This document shows positions 6,577-12,276 of a DNA stretch of 12,276 nucleotides, piece by piece; within the stretch, counting starts at the first letter, position 1, and each line of letters begins with the position of its first letter. The stretch is from Chloroflexota bacterium. Lineage in GTDB: Bacteria > Chloroflexota > Anaerolineae > Anaerolineales > UBA4823. The translations under genes were made by a program, and so were the position numbers. Under the pieces are notes generated by a model, which did no database searches, was not told where the DNA came from, and was given only the letters and a program-made list of their open reading frames with translations. Location of the stretch: NCBI GenBank assembly GCA_012798185.1, contig JAAZNS010000316.1, positions 1 through 12,276 of the forward strand, in the 5' to 3' direction.

Positions 6577-6852
6577 TCAAATATTGTTTCTAACATTTTC
6601 CATCTGAATGTTATGAATATGGTTGATTAATTCTTCATCAGATGGTTCCACCAATATGATACCATTAGGAAATACTATTGTTGGAACACTTGCATTTCCC
6701 TTATTAATATTACGTACAAATTGATTGCCGGTTTTATCTTGATCAATATCAATCACCTTGTATGAAATGTTAAGTTTATCCAATAATCTTCGAGATCGTT
6801 TACAATCGCCACACCATTCTGTGGCGTACATAATAATTTCTTGTTCTGCCAT
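6577..6852 (-). CDS. Glutaredoxin/mycoredoxin-like thiol-disulfide oxidoreductase
   Basis: A 91-residue thioredoxin-fold protein. The active site is C14-G-D-C17 (TEWCGDCKRSRRLLD), followed by the KVIDID strand and the cis-Pro segment SVPTIVFPNG that shapes the thiol-binding groove. The CGDC site and VPT-V-FP-G pattern resemble the mycoredoxin branch found in Actinobacteria and Chloroflexota more than classical CPYC glutaredoxins. It should reduce disulfides or mixed disulfides in the cytoplasm. AAGGAA lies 7 bases before the ATG. It is on the same strand as the Cys-repeat operon but 96 bp upstream, so co-transcription is possible and not shown. A functional link to the Cys-rich tail is attractive and untested. 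Confidence 0.88.
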   Translation of the reverse strand: MAEQEIIMYATEWCGDCKRSRRLLDKLNISYKVIDIDQDKTGNQFVRNINKGNASVPTIVFPNGIILVEPSDEELINHIHNIQMENVRNNI

Positions 6853-6894
6853 GCTATGTTCCTTGTTGATATATATATATTTATTGCCAATCCA

Positions 6895-6900
6895 ATTATA
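6895..6900 (-). promoter_or_regulatory. Possible -10 box for the glutaredoxin transcript
   Basis: A perfect TATAAT on the minus strand lies 43 bp upstream of the glutaredoxin ATG, in a very AT-rich 209 bp divergent intergenic region that also includes an alternating TA run at about 6878-6890. No good -35 hexamer is seen at 16-18 bp, so the call is weak. I found no convincing promoter for ligA in the same region. Confidence 0.3.
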
Positions 6901-7061
6901 ATTACTTATTTAGATTTGAGAAAATATATACTGGCAGTTCTTCTATAGCTTAATCAATACTCATTTGGTGTTATTTTGAATAAATAGATTTGCGGGATGA
7001 AAAAATATTATCACCAAGTACGACGATCATCATTCCTTTGTTTTAAAATAAGAGAAAGAAA

Positions 7062-9098
7062 ATGAAAAACCAATCGAATATACATGATCTTAAGAAACGT
7101 TTAGAAGAATTGAAAGAGCAGATCAATTATCATAATTATTTATATCATGTATTGGATTCTCCTCAAATAAGCGATTATGATTTTGATCAATTGTTGGTCG
7201 AATTGAAAGAAATCGAGGAAAAGCATCCAGAATGGATAACAACTGACTCGCCAACTCAAAGAGTTGGTGCTGCTCCTTTAGAAAAATTCAACAAAGTGCA
7301 GCACCCATCGCCGATATTAAGCCTTTCGAATGCTTTCGATGAAGCAGATGTACGTGCATGGTACGAACGAATTCATAAAATTGATGATAGGGTGAAAAAT
7401 GCGAATTTTGTCGTAGAACCTAAAATTGATGGTTTAACAGTAGTATTACATTACACAAATGGTATTTTTACAATGGGGGCTACTCGCGGTGATGGATTCG
7501 AGGGTGAAGATGTAACTGCAAATCTAAAAACTATTCGTACAGTCCCTCTAAAAATACCCGTTGATCCTCTTGGCGAAAAAGCACCGGATGTATTGGTTGT
7601 GCGCGGTGAAGTCTTTATCACGATTAAAGAGTTCGAAGCCTTAAACGCGAGATTGCTCGAGGCGGGTGAAAAGACTTACCAAAATCCTCGAAACACTGCC
7701 GCTGGCTCTGTCCGTCAGTTAGACCCCGCATTAACAGCATCAAGACCACTAACACTGCTAACTTACGCTATCGTTGAATGCCAGGGAAGAGAATTCGAAT
7801 CTGAACTGCAAGTGTTAACTTTTCTAAAACAAATGGGATTTCCAGTCGTCGAATATTATTATTGTGAAAACTTAGATAAAGCCCTTGAAAGAAGTCGATT
7901 TTTCCTAGAAATACGAGACAAAATGCCTTATGAGGCAGATGGATCAGTTATTAAAATAAATAATCTCTTTCTTTCCAGGGACCTTGGAGTAGTTGGAAAA
8001 GATCCCCGGGGATCTATTGCTTATAAATTCCCTGCCAGAGAAGTGGTAACAAAGCTTATTGATATTGGTGTTAACGTCGGGAGAACAGGTGTACTCACTC
8101 CCTATGCAATATTAGAGCCAGTGAATATTGGTGGCGTGATCGTAAAACAAGCAACCTTGCATAATTTTGATTTTATTAAAGATAAAGATATCCGGATTGG
8201 TGATTATGTATTAGTAAAACGATCAGGAGATGTCATTCCATATGTAATCGGACCAGTAGAATCTAAAAGGGATGGAAGTGAAAAAATTTTTTCACCTCCT
8301 GAAATATGCCCAGCTTGTAACCAGCCAGTAGAACATTTTCCAGGCGAAGTAGCGTGGTATTGTGTCAATTCAGGGTGTCCTGCGCAATTAATCAGGAATA
8401 TCGAACACTTTGTTTCAAGAGGTGCTATGGATATTGTTGGATTGGGCATAAAAATCGTGGAGCAACTGGTGGAAAACAGCTTGGTAAAAGATGTTGCTGA
8501 TTTATATGCATTGAAAACATCACAGTTGTTAAATTTAGAGGGGTTTGCTGAGAAAAAAGCCGAAAATATTATCAATGCCATCCAATCGAGTAAATCACAA
8601 TCTTTAGCGCGTTTAATCAACGCATTAGGAATACGCGGCGTAGGAGAAGTATTATCAAATGATTTAACAAAATATTATCAAGATCTCTCGGCTCTGGCAA
8701 AGGCGTCAGTCGAAGAATTACAAAATATCGAAGGGGTGGGACCTAATATTGCTCAAGCTATTGTGGATTGGTTTGCCAACCCTAAAAACTTGGAAATCTT
8801 AAATAAATTGAAAAAAAATGGTGTTTGGCCAGTCGAATTACAGCGCAAGCCAGAAAGTGGAAAAGCTTTACCTTTGGCAGGAAAAACATTTGTAATAACT
8901 GGTACTTTGCCTTCGTTCTCAAGAGAACAGGTAAAAGAGTATATTGAATCTCTTGGAGGAAAAGTGACAGATTCTGTAAGTAAAAAAACTGACTATTTGG
9001 TGCTGGGTGAAAACCCTGGCTCAAAATTAGCGAAAGCAGAAAATTTGGGAGTTAAAATCATCGATGAAACCGCGCTAAGAGAGATTACTAAACTTTGA
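7062..9098 (+). CDS. ligA: NAD-dependent DNA ligase LigA
   Basis: A full-length 678-residue bacterial DNA ligase, which seals nicks in replication and repair using NAD+. All domains are visible in order: Ia NAD-binding helices (~5-60, with YHNYLYHVLDSPQISDYDFD), the adenylation domain with catalytic K121 in EPKIDG, the OB-fold (~320-400), a four-Cys zinc finger (C416, C419, C434, C439), helix-hairpin-helix repeats (~450-580, e.g. LGIRGVGE and IEGVGPNIAQA), and a C-terminal BRCT domain (~600-678, GKTFVITGTL...KTDYLVLGENPGSKLAKA). Length and motifs are normal. The start ATG at 7062 has only an A-rich weak ribosome site (AGAGAAAG) but fits the usual N-terminus. It is divergent from the glutaredoxin gene and followed by a separate promoter for the next gene. 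Confidence 0.97.
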   Translation: MKNQSNIHDLKKRLEELKEQINYHNYLYHVLDSPQISDYDFDQLLVELKEIEEKHPEWITTDSPTQRVGAAPLEKFNKVQHPSPILSLSNAFDEADVRAWYERIHKIDDRVKNANFVVEPKIDGLTVVLHYTNGIFTMGATRGDGFEGEDVTANLKTIRTVPLKIPVDPLGEKAPDVLVVRGEVFITIKEFEALNARLLEAGEKTYQNPRNTAAGSVRQLDPALTASRPLTLLTYAIVECQGREFESELQVLTFLKQMGFPVVEYYYCENLDKALERSRFFLEIRDKMPYEADGSVIKINNLFLSRDLGVVGKDPRGSIAYKFPAREVVTKLIDIGVNVGRTGVLTPYAILEPVNIGGVIVKQATLHNFDFIKDKDIRIGDYVLVKRSGDVIPYVIGPVESKRDGSEKIFSPPEICPACNQPVEHFPGEVAWYCVNSGCPAQLIRNIEHFVSRGAMDIVGLGIKIVEQLVENSLVKDVADLYALKTSQLLNLEGFAEKKAENIINAIQSSKSQSLARLINALGIRGVGEVLSNDLTKYYQDLSALAKASVEELQNIEGVGPNIAQAIVDWFANPKNLEILNKLKKNGVWPVELQRKPESGKALPLAGKTFVITGTLPSFSREQVKEYIESLGGKVTDSVSKKTDYLVLGENPGSKLAKAENLGVKIIDETALREITKL

Positions 9099-9101
9099 TT
9101 A

Positions 9102-9130
9102 TTGACATTAAATTCATGACGAACTAAACT
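9102..9130 (+). promoter_or_regulatory. Sigma-70-like promoter for the oxoamine synthase gene
   Basis: A perfect -35 TTGACA (9102-9107) is followed by a 17 bp spacer and TAAACT (9125-9130) as -10. The expected start near 9137 would give a leader of about 24 nt containing AGGAG. It sits in the 62 bp gap after ligA, so this gene can be transcribed separately. Confidence 0.5.
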
Positions 9131-9160
9131 TTGGTATTATTTATTCGATAGGAGCCTAAT

Positions 9161-10369
9161 ATGGATTTCTCCAATACAGATGACGCAATCATAAGACGTA
9201 TACACGCAATGAATAACCGGATAAATGAAATTAAGCGATCGAACTTATATTTTTACAATCAACCGGTTTCAGAATTAAAGGGCGGTGCACGTGTTTTAGT
9301 TAACGGGCGTGAAATGGGTATGTACGCCTCATACAGCTATTTAGGTCTAGTAGGCCATCCTAAAATAAATGCCGCAGCAAAGGATGCCATCGATCGATTC
9401 GGAAGCGGTACACATGGTGTACGTACGCTTGCCGGGAGTCTTACACTGCACCGGGAGCTGGAAGAATGCATAGCACAGTTTAAAAATGCCGAGGCTTCGA
9501 TCACGTTCTCTTCTGGTTATGTTACCAATTTAACGGTTGTATCTACCTTAGTGGGGCGTAATGATTATGTCATATCGGATAAGCTCAATCATGCCAGTAT
9601 TGTTGATGGATGCCTCATGTCGGGTGCAAAGTTTTTGAGATTCAATCATAACGATATGGAGGCATTGGAGAATCGATTAAATCAGGTTCCGTCTGGATCA
9701 TGCAAACTCGTGATTACCGACGCAGTCTTTAGCATGGATGGTGACCTCATCAATTTCCCCAAAATTGTTGAGTTATGTAAAAAATATGAGGCTTGGTTAA
9801 TGGTCGATGAAGCGCATTCGGTGGGTGTATTAGGTAAAAATGGGCGGGGAATTGAAGAACACTTTGGAATGGAAGATGCTATTGATATTAAGATGGGAAC
9901 ACTCAGCAAGACTATCCCTAGCGTTGGAGGATATGTTGCCGGAAAACGAGACCTTATTGAATTTCTGAGGCACTCGAGCCGTGCATATATTTTTTCTGCC
10001 GCGCTGCCACCGGCTCAAGCGGGTGCTGCAAAAGCAGCTTTCCAGGTGATTTTGGATGAACCCTGGCGTGTGGAAAAATTGCGTCAGAATGCCACTCATT
10101 TTATTAGCGGGTTAAAAAAGCGAGGGTTCGATACGATGCAAACTGAAACTGCGATCGTACCAATATTATGCGGCACTGATGAGGCTGCATTTGCCATGAC
10201 AGGGGAAGCGCAACGCGATGGGATCTTTGTTTTGCCTGTTGTCTCTCCTGCTGTTCCGCAGGGATTATCCCGTTTAAGGGCGACTGTAACTGCAGCGCAT
10301 GAAACAAGTGAGATTGAAAAAGCAATGGATATCATCGAAATGGGAGGTAAAAAACTTGGATTAATTTAG
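9161..10369 (+). CDS. PLP-dependent alpha-oxoamine synthase family enzyme (Kbl/BioF/SPT-like)
   Basis: A 402-residue fold-type I PLP enzyme that should condense an amino acid with an acyl-CoA. Key parts are visible: the GSGTHGVRTLAGS glycine-rich loop (~81-93), NHAS with H144 that stacks on the cofactor, DEAHS with D216 and H219, and the Schiff-base lysine K250 in GTLSKTIPSVGGY. The SK-x-x-x-SVGG pattern and the length fit the family that includes glycine C-acetyltransferase, 8-amino-7-oxononanoate synthase and serine palmitoyltransferase. The substrate cannot be fixed: no biotin genes and no threonine dehydrogenase lie nearby. The N-terminal ~35 residues are a helical extension that may cover the active site of the partner subunit. 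The start has AGGAG 6 bases upstream. The rlmI-like gene follows after 37 bp. Confidence 0.88.
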   Translation: MDFSNTDDAIIRRIHAMNNRINEIKRSNLYFYNQPVSELKGGARVLVNGREMGMYASYSYLGLVGHPKINAAAKDAIDRFGSGTHGVRTLAGSLTLHRELEECIAQFKNAEASITFSSGYVTNLTVVSTLVGRNDYVISDKLNHASIVDGCLMSGAKFLRFNHNDMEALENRLNQVPSGSCKLVITDAVFSMDGDLINFPKIVELCKKYEAWLMVDEAHSVGVLGKNGRGIEEHFGMEDAIDIKMGTLSKTIPSVGGYVAGKRDLIEFLRHSSRAYIFSAALPPAQAGAAKAAFQVILDEPWRVEKLRQNATHFISGLKKRGFDTMQTETAIVPILCGTDEAAFAMTGEAQRDGIFVLPVVSPAVPQGLSRLRATVTAAHETSEIEKAMDIIEMGGKKLGLI

Positions 10370-10406
10370 GTTTTTAATATTTAATTTTCACTGGCAAGCA
10401 ATCTTA

Positions 10407-11609
10407 ATGAAATCTAACAATACATTGGCAATTATCAAACCTCAACGTGAGAGATCGATTATCAATCGGCATCCTTGGGTATATTCAGGCGCGATCCATG
10501 ATATAAAAGGCGATCCTACAGGGGGAGAAACGATTGATTTGGTTAATCAAAGTGGGGAATTTTTAGCAAGAGGTGCGTATAGTCCTCATTCAAAGATTAA
10601 AATACGAATTTGGTCTTGGAATGGAGAGCAAATAATCGATGACCAGTTTATTTATCGTACGCTAGAAGATGCAATCAGCCGTCGAAATACACTTTTGTCT
10701 TTAAAGAATACAAATGCATATCGATTGGTTTATGCGGAATCGGATCGATTTCCTGGGCTTATCGTAGATTTATATGACAATATATTGGTAATGCAATGCC
10801 TTAGTTTTGGCGCGGAATTTTGGCGGGAAACTATTGCGGATAGCCTAACCAAATTAATGAAAGTCGCGTGTATCTATGAGCGGTCAGATGCTGAAATTAG
10901 GCAGCTGGAAGGTTTATCTTTGCGAAATGAAGTCATTAGGGGAATATTACCTGAAAACGATATCACGATTATTGAAAACGGTTTGAAATATCTGGTGGAC
11001 GTGAAAAAAGGGCAAAAGACGGGTTTTTTCCTGGATCAGCGGCAAAATCGTCTGGCAGTGCGGCAGCTGGCGCAGGATAAAAATGTGTTAGATTGTTTTT
11101 GTTATACAGGTGGATTTTCGATTTCCGCGTTAGCAGGTGAAGCAAAATCAATAATTTCTATTGATACTTCGGATGAAGCTATTAATATCGCTAAAAGAAA
11201 TGTACAAATTAACTATCTTGACCAGAATAGAATAAATTGGATTCGGGGAGATGTATTCACTGAGCTGCGCAAGCTACGTGATTACGATCGTAAGTTTGAT
11301 ATGATTATTTTAGACCCTCCAAAATTTGCCTTTTCAATGTCGCAAGTGGAAAAAGCTGCTCGGGGTTATAAGGATATAAATTTATTGGCAATGAAATTAT
11401 TGAATCCTGGCGGCTTGCTGGTGACTTTTTCTTGCTCGGGAAGTGTTAACGCTGATTTATTTCAAAAAATCGTGGCAGGGGCAGCATTAGATGCGGGTGT
11501 CGGGGCGCAAATAATTAATCAACTGCACCAGGCTGAAGATCATCCTATATTATTGAGTTTTCCTGAGGGACAATATTTAAAAGGTTTGATTATTCAGGTA
11601 AATAAATAG
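10407..11609 (+). CDS. rlmI: Class I rRNA methyltransferase, RlmI-like 23S rRNA (cytosine-C5)
   Basis: A 400-residue protein with the RlmI layout: an N-terminal PUA domain (~5-80; RHPWVYSGAI and ARGAYSPHSKIKIRIWS are typical), a central linker domain, and a SAM-binding Rossmann domain from ~190. The motifs include GQKTGFFLDQRQNR, VLDCFCYTGGFSISAL (motif I) and the catalytic-region MIILDPPKFA (motif IV), followed by TFSCSGS near ~350, whose Cys sits where m5C enzymes carry a functional Cys. In E. coli RlmI methylates C1962 of 23S rRNA; that target here is by homology, and RlmI-like paralogues with other targets exist. The ribosome binding site is weak, so translation may be coupled to the upstream gene 37 bp away. 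Confidence 0.88.
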   Translation: MKSNNTLAIIKPQRERSIINRHPWVYSGAIHDIKGDPTGGETIDLVNQSGEFLARGAYSPHSKIKIRIWSWNGEQIIDDQFIYRTLEDAISRRNTLLSLKNTNAYRLVYAESDRFPGLIVDLYDNILVMQCLSFGAEFWRETIADSLTKLMKVACIYERSDAEIRQLEGLSLRNEVIRGILPENDITIIENGLKYLVDVKKGQKTGFFLDQRQNRLAVRQLAQDKNVLDCFCYTGGFSISALAGEAKSIISIDTSDEAINIAKRNVQINYLDQNRINWIRGDVFTELRKLRDYDRKFDMIILDPPKFAFSMSQVEKAARGYKDINLLAMKLLNPGGLLVTFSCSGSVNADLFQKIVAGAALDAGVGAQIINQLHQAEDHPILLSFPEGQYLKGLIIQVNK

Positions 11610-11617
11610 AGGCTGCC

Positions 11618-11710
11618 CCAAAAACCTTGTCACTTTGAGCGAAGCGAAGAGATAAACATTGTTATATTAGATATTCCGCTTTGCTCAACTTGACATTTTT
11701 GACTTTTTGG
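11618..11710. repeat. Imperfect inverted repeat (REP/MITE-like, GAGCGAAGCGAAG type)
   Basis: The element begins CCAAAAA (11618 on) and ends TTTTTGG (to 11710). Inside, TGTCA + CTTTGAGCGAAGCG (11628-11646) faces CGCTTTGCTCAACT + TGACA (11677-11695), with about 11 of 14 inner positions matching, one more as a possible G-U pair in the transcript, and a 30-base AT-rich loop. The GAGCGAAGCGAAG core is a familiar motif of dispersed intergenic repeats in many bacterial genomes. It lies between the convergent rlmI and ssrA genes and could also act as a bidirectional transcription stop, since T runs follow the right arm. Copy number cannot be seen from one window. Confidence 0.6.
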
Positions 11711-11722
11711 ATAGATCTATTA

Positions 11723-12122
11723 GGTGGAGATGGCGGGAATCGAACCCGCGTCCGAAAGATTCGTCCTCCGAATATCTACGAGCGTAGTCGATTATTTGAT
11801 CTCATCGGGCAACCCTAAATCGACATAAAAGTTACCCAACCAGCCGCTGAGACCCGAAGATCTCTCTTTCGTGTGTTTAGCGGCATAATACACGGCACTC
11901 TGACTTTTTTACGCCCAATCCAACCACCGGTCAGAGAGCGGGGTTGGTGGACGTGATCCTTCTAGGAGGATCAGCTGAACTTACCATCGCTTATGCAGCG
12001 AGTGGAAGTGCAGCGTATGAAGTGCGAGTATTGGCACTTTTATTGTGCGCTGATTTCTCGAGTTCGGCGCCTCTCGGCTCGCAATTCGGGGCCAGCCTCT
12101 CCCGTCGAAGCCTATCATCCCC
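11723..12122 (-). ncRNA. ssrA: Transfer-messenger RNA (tmRNA)
   Basis: A complete ~400 nt tmRNA, which with SmpB rescues stalled ribosomes and tags the nascent chain for proteolysis. The 5' end GGGGATGATAGGCTTCGACG (from 12122) pairs with the 3' CATCTCC as a 7 bp acceptor stem with the G3-U pair that alanyl-tRNA synthetase reads. The T arm GGTTCGATTCC is visible near 11736-11746. The tag frame at 12035-11991 reads ANTRTSYAALPLAA followed by TAA, ending in the LAA degron. The 3' end is discriminator A plus CC and then T, so the final A of CCA is not encoded and must be added. Candidate hairpins fitting the pseudoknot-rich body lie between the tag and the T arm. It is divergent from the transcript at the right edge. 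Confidence 0.96.
11991..12035 (-). other. tmRNA proteolysis tag reading frame
   Basis: The resume codon is taken as GCC at 12035, giving a 14-residue tag ANTRTSYAALPLAA and a TAA stop. The Ala start and the LAA end agree with known tags recognised by ClpXP-type proteases. The exact resume codon is inferred. Confidence 0.8.
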
Positions 12123-12132
12123 GAGTTACTGA

Positions 12133-12141
12133 ATTATAGCA
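12133..12141 (-). promoter_or_regulatory. Extended -10 promoter of ssrA
   Basis: On the minus strand TGCTATAAT forms a perfect extended -10 (TGnTATAAT), 10 bases before the mature 5' end of the tmRNA. No good -35 is seen at 16-18 bp, as is common for extended -10 promoters. A short 5' leader removed by RNase P is likely. Confidence 0.65.
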
Positions 12142-12149
12142 TGGGATTG

Positions 12150-12178
12150 TTAACAAGGCATAGGAAATTGGGTATGAT
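12150..12178 (+). promoter_or_regulatory. Divergent sigma-70-like promoter at the right edge
   Basis: On the plus strand TTAACA (12150-12155) and TATGAT (12173-12178) are separated by exactly 17 bp; each differs from consensus at one base. Transcription would begin near 12185 and read out of the window. Confidence 0.55.
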
Positions 12179-12184
12179 ATACTG

Positions 12185-12276
12185 CGAGAGATCGGAGAAA
12201 CTTTTTTGGTGGTGCGGGGTTTCACTGGGTGAAGCGCCGCCTGGGCAGGGAGCGCTGTGCAGCTGGATGAACTGAA
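12185..12276 (+). other. G-rich, hairpin-forming untranslated leader or RNA gene start (partial)
   Basis: Downstream of the divergent promoter the sequence becomes GC-rich and has stops in all three plus-strand frames (GGG TGA, GGA TGA, AAC TGA), so it is not the start of a protein up to the window edge. A strong hairpin spans 12214-12240: GCGG, a G-G mismatch, GTTTCAC, loop TGG, GTGAAGC, CCGC. It has no T run after it, so it is not a simple terminator. It may be the leader of a downstream gene or the 5' part of a structured RNA. I do not see the signature bases of RNase P RNA or SRP RNA. Confidence 0.4.

Noticed and set aside
11723..11760. Separate tRNA gene suggested by the T arm and acceptor end
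   Set aside because: There is no anticodon arm; this is the tRNA-like domain of tmRNA.
11944..12132. 62-residue plus-strand open frame
   Set aside because: It lies antisense within the tmRNA gene, has no ribosome binding site, and matches no protein pattern.
12214..12240. Rho-independent terminator
   Set aside because: The T run precedes the hairpin on the plus strand, and the minus strand has an A run after it, so neither orientation fits.
12185..12276. RNase P RNA, SRP RNA or 16S rRNA start
   Set aside because: The GAGGAAAGTCC core of RNase P RNA, the GGAAGGAAGC-type SRP loop and the 16S 5' end are all absent in the visible part.

Overview
The window reads as an ordinary, AT-rich bacterial chromosome segment with one accessory-looking cassette in its left half. 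The gene set suggests a Chloroflexota bacterium, possibly Anaerolineae: a SUF-type Fe-S cluster module with a Rieske ferredoxin, a mycoredoxin-like CGDC glutaredoxin, an NAD-dependent DNA ligase, and a tmRNA whose encoded tag ends LPLAA. This placement rests on gene content and general resemblance, not on a phylogenetic marker, and is tentative.

Layout. Positions 1-1124 (+) hold the end of a SUF operon: the C-terminus of cysteine desulfurase SufS, an IscU/SufU-type scaffold and a Rieske-type ferredoxin. They meet a convergent minus-strand operon, and the two facing stop codons share the bases TTAA at 1121-1124. That operon, read from right to left, encodes: a small two-helix membrane protein with a zinc ribbon (6480-6112); a secreted-then-anchored DUF2207-like protein whose C-terminus is a Cys-Ala dipeptide repeat, (CA)5-G-(CA)3-GGGR (6099-4426); a radical SAM/SPASM enzyme with an N-terminal PqqD-like domain (4423-3089); a collinear paralogue of that enzyme in which every Fe-S cysteine has been replaced (3061-1910); and a class I methyltransferase (1903-1121). 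A CGDC glutaredoxin (6852-6577) lies just upstream on the same strand. The tight spacing, the repetitive Cys tail and the PqqD/radical SAM pair suggest a post-translational modification system acting on the tail of a membrane protein. I consider this the most interesting content of the window.

From 7062 to 11609 (+) lie three housekeeping-type genes: ligA, a PLP-dependent alpha-oxoamine synthase (Kbl/BioF family), and an RlmI-type rRNA cytosine-5 methyltransferase. A sigma-70-like promoter is visible before the oxoamine synthase. Downstream, 11610-11722 holds an imperfect inverted repeat of the dispersed 'GAGCGAAGCGAAG' type. A complete tmRNA gene (ssrA) then lies on the minus strand at 11723-12122. 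The last 154 bases hold its extended -10 promoter and a divergent plus-strand promoter. That second promoter drives a G-rich, hairpin-forming leader with stops in all three frames, cut by the window end.

How the parts may work together. SUF proteins build the Fe-S clusters that a radical SAM/SPASM enzyme needs. The radical SAM enzyme and its cluster-less partner, both with PqqD-like N-termini, could bind the DUF2207 protein and modify its Cys-rich tail, which predicted topology places in the cytoplasm. The methyltransferase could tailor the product, and the glutaredoxin could affect the thiol state. These functional links are inferences from gene order.
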